This document shows, piece by piece, positions 61,380-64,000 of a stretch of 64,000 nucleotides of DNA. The stretch lies in contig JAKCOZ010000015.1 of assembly GCA_022605955.1 (NCBI GenBank), forward strand, positions 6,267,287 through 6,331,286, in the 5' to 3' direction. Position 1 is the stretch's first letter, and each line of letters opens with the position of its first letter. The notes beneath the pieces were generated by a model, which saw only the letters and a program-made list of their open reading frames with translations, was not told the origin of the DNA and searched no databases. The DNA comes from Rallus limicola (Eukaryota; Chordata; Aves; Gruiformes; Rallidae). The translations under genes were made by a program, and so were the position numbers.

Positions 61380-64000
61380 TGATGAAACAGTCTGAAAATC
61401 AGCTGAATAAGGGGGAAGATGACCTACTTTGGGCTGCAGCGCTCCTTTCATCTGTTATTTGCCAAGTTAATGATTGCTTACCCATTCTGACTTCTGCAAA
61501 TACAAATAGAATCCACATTTTGATGTTCATGTCTTCACCTAAAAAGCAGTCTGTTATGGACATAAAAAAGAAAATGTGCAGAGCTATTATGTAAATAACT
61601 AAAGCAATGCGGTTATGTTTAATTCCTCCTTGGCTGTCTTTTTCTTTTTGGTCTTTTTAAAGTTTCTAAATATGGCTCACATATAAAATATGCTGCTGAA
61701 GTAAATTTTGGTGTTTTATTTGTTCTAGTTTTTATTTTGCTTATCAATGGACCTCTCCAAGCAGCATTACTAAATGTCTTTTTTTCATCTTTCCCAGATT
61801 TGTACCCTTTTAGTTGAAATTTATTGTTAAGATTGAGAATATTTTGCTATTGGAAGTTAAACCACATCTTTAAAGTTAAAGAGCAGGAGTGGGTAAGAAC
61901 CTACACCTACTGCCTACACCACATTGCTTGCTGGTTTAAAGTACGTATATATTGTACAATTGATTGTTCCTGCCAATGTCAATGGTGGTGTTTGTGATTT
62001 GATGACTTTTTTGCATGGGTAAGACAAGAATGCATTGGCATTATGATTAGGCAGTATGTGCTGATCTGGTGGTGGTGGGTGAATCACTGATTCAGTCAAA
62101 ACTTGTAGAGAAATGCTTAACTAAAATAAGGAATTGGTTCTGGGAACGTCACTGTTCTGGGATGCTGTCATTCACTACAGGTGGTAAAAAAGAGCAATTC
62201 TGATTTTTGTTTTGGTGGGATTTTAAGTGTTTCCATTTTTTCAGCATCAGGAATGGCTTCAGAGACTGTGGCAGAGCACTACTGAGCAGCAGGGTGAGAG
62301 TCCTGGAGTTTAAAAGATAGCTTGAGAAAGAAGGATTTGTAAAATACTGCATGACATTACTACAAATCGAAGGTGAATCTATTGTTTTTTATCTTAGAAT
62401 AGGTTCTAGAAGTATACATTAATTACCTTTTATGGCTTTATATTATGGACTAACTCAGAAAAAATGCAAATTGCTGCACATGCCAAGCAGTCTTTATTTC
62501 CCGTATGTATTGTGAAAATTAGTTGATCAATCCAATTATTTTATTTCCTCCTTTAACACAAGCTCTGAGCATTTGGTGTTGATAATTTCAGTTTCCCCCC
62601 TTATGCCGCATCAGAATTTATGAATGCCCAGTCAGATTTGCCCAAAGATGAGGATATTTGCAATTCCTGTATTCCCATCTGAAAAGACTTACTGAAACAT
62701 GCTGAGGTTTGCATCGAGTGTCTAAAAGAGCTATTACTTCTATTTATTTTAACTATTGTACTCATTATATTAATGTGATTTCTTAAGTATGCTTATATAA
62801 GAATGTCTTGCTTAGCTAACTTCACTGTAATATAAAAATATATATGAATGAAATATATTTTTTGGAAAACTAGTAATCCTAGGAAACTGATCTTTTGGGG
62901 GTCAGGCAATGATCGATGAGACTGATAACTGCCATGCCCATTTAAAGCAGTTTGTTCCTGTGCATCATCAGGAACTCAGACTGCTTCCATTTCGTTCCCC
63001 CTAGCCCTGCATAGTGCAGCCAGAGTCATGAAGTGGTACCAGGGTAGTTTACAGGGAATTACTGGCATTTTTATCTGTTGGAGGAGCTGGCCATGTGTAA
63101 AAGTGTCTTTGCAAATTTTTGGTTATCTAAAACTTGAAAACTAAACATCTTTCTGAAATCTGATAGTTATTTTTAATAGCTGAAACTCTGCTTATTCTGT
63201 TAAAGTGGTATTGTAGCTTTGCACTGAAAGTATCTGCTTCACTGCAGAAGAGTAGGAGATGGAAAGGTTCAAAACTCAGGGTTAATACAATGTTTCCTTA
63301 CCTCTGTAATTTCAGTACCATACAACTCTCTCAGGCTGAGCTGTTTCCTGTACATATGCTTCCCAGATGTCTCTGATGTTCAGAAACACTTCAGTTTGAC
63401 TTGGAATAACTTCCGTTGTCTAACTATAATGTTGTTTTCTTTCTCCTTGTGAACCAGAATTGTTCTTACTTTGCTTTTACTCAATTTCTAGGCATTTACT
63501 GAGTGAGAAATCATAAGAATCCGTTCAAACGAATGAATGCACATTCAAATTCTTTTAACAGATAAAAAATACTTGTTTACAGGCTTGTATGCGCTTAATG
63601 GCAGAATTTCAGCACAGTCCTCAGCTCCAGTTATTGCTGTGTAATGGAAAAAGCTAAACTTTACCTTCCTTCAATGAAAGAGGTAGAATTTAAATTTTAT
63701 TTGTGCTGCCGTGACCTCTTGGGCATCAGTGAAGGGTCCAAACTCATACCTTCAGTGTAGTACTCAACAGCTGCCTTGGCTTTTAAGGTATAAACCAAAT
63801 CTGTGGGGCAGAGGGAATAAACAGCCTCAGAGGAACCTACTAATCTTCCTAAACCATCTAACAGAAGTGTAATGGCAACATATGGTAGTGTGAGTGGGAA
63901 TGTGTATCACAAAAGCAACTATGACACAGATGTAGGACATCTTGAGGACCTTTAATAGTGTTAGAAGACCACAGATCTCAATGGAGAGCTGTTGACATCA
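61380..64000 (+). other. Probable 3' UTR and downstream flank of host gene
   Basis: No coding signature follows the probable terminal exon. The first canonical AATAAA I could find is at 63816-63821, with GT-rich sequence some 45 bases on. If used, the 3' UTR would be about 2.4 kb; variant signals nearer the stop cannot be excluded. No repeat was recognised. Confidence 0.35.

Noticed and set aside
63816..63821. AATAAA as a proven host-gene poly(A) site
   Set aside because: It is kept only as a possibility in the 3' flank entry. The distance to GT-rich sequence is long and a single hexamer in AT-rich DNA is weak evidence.

Overview
The window is vertebrate nuclear DNA, most likely from a bird. 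Outside one island it is AT-rich and intron-like, with no long open reading frames. It contains several 3'-anchored CR1 LINE fragments whose tails read like 'ttccaacccctatgattctg', which is the typical avian state. It also holds one LTR that starts TGTCGT and ends in CA, a form common among bird endogenous retroviruses. The species cannot be fixed from the sequence; the CR1 tails would suit a galliform.

Layout. (1) 1-43.4 kb: intronic DNA. The only convincing coding piece is a 123-bp exon at 1321-1443 on the + strand. CR1 remnants lie near 23.7, 31.2 and 37.0-37.4 kb, with scattered microsatellites and homopolymers. (2) 43.4-44.2 kb: a diverged older relative of the repeat that follows. (3) 44202-53210: a GC-rich head-to-tail array with units of 3729 bp, 3742 bp and a partial 1538 bp. 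Each carries a complete gene for an identical 184-residue protein with a C3HC4 RING finger and a short RS-like tail, closest in my judgement to the N-terminal part of the TOPORS E3 ligase. (4) 53211-54395: a solo LTR with perfect 5-bp target duplications (TAGGG), sitting exactly at the broken edge of the third copy. (5) 54.4-64 kb: intronic DNA again, with a convincing coding exon at 59358-59544 and a probable terminal exon at 61363, followed by 3' UTR or flank.

The three exon candidates form one + strand model. The 1321-1443 exon is phase 0 to 0, the 59358-59544 exon is phase 0 to 1, and the 61363 exon ends the frame after five codons. If no exon is missing between the first two, the RING array is nested in the same orientation inside a ~58-kb intron near the 3' end of an unidentified host gene.

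Each RING gene appears compact and self-contained. It has a CCAAT box and no clear TATA, a non-coding first exon with a GTGAGC donor, a ~342-345 bp 5'-UTR intron, and a second exon with the whole CDS. The stop codon TAA lies inside the AATAAA poly(A) signal, followed by a GT-rich stretch, so the 3' UTR should be only tens of bases. The near-identity of the units indicates very recent amplification or ongoing gene conversion.
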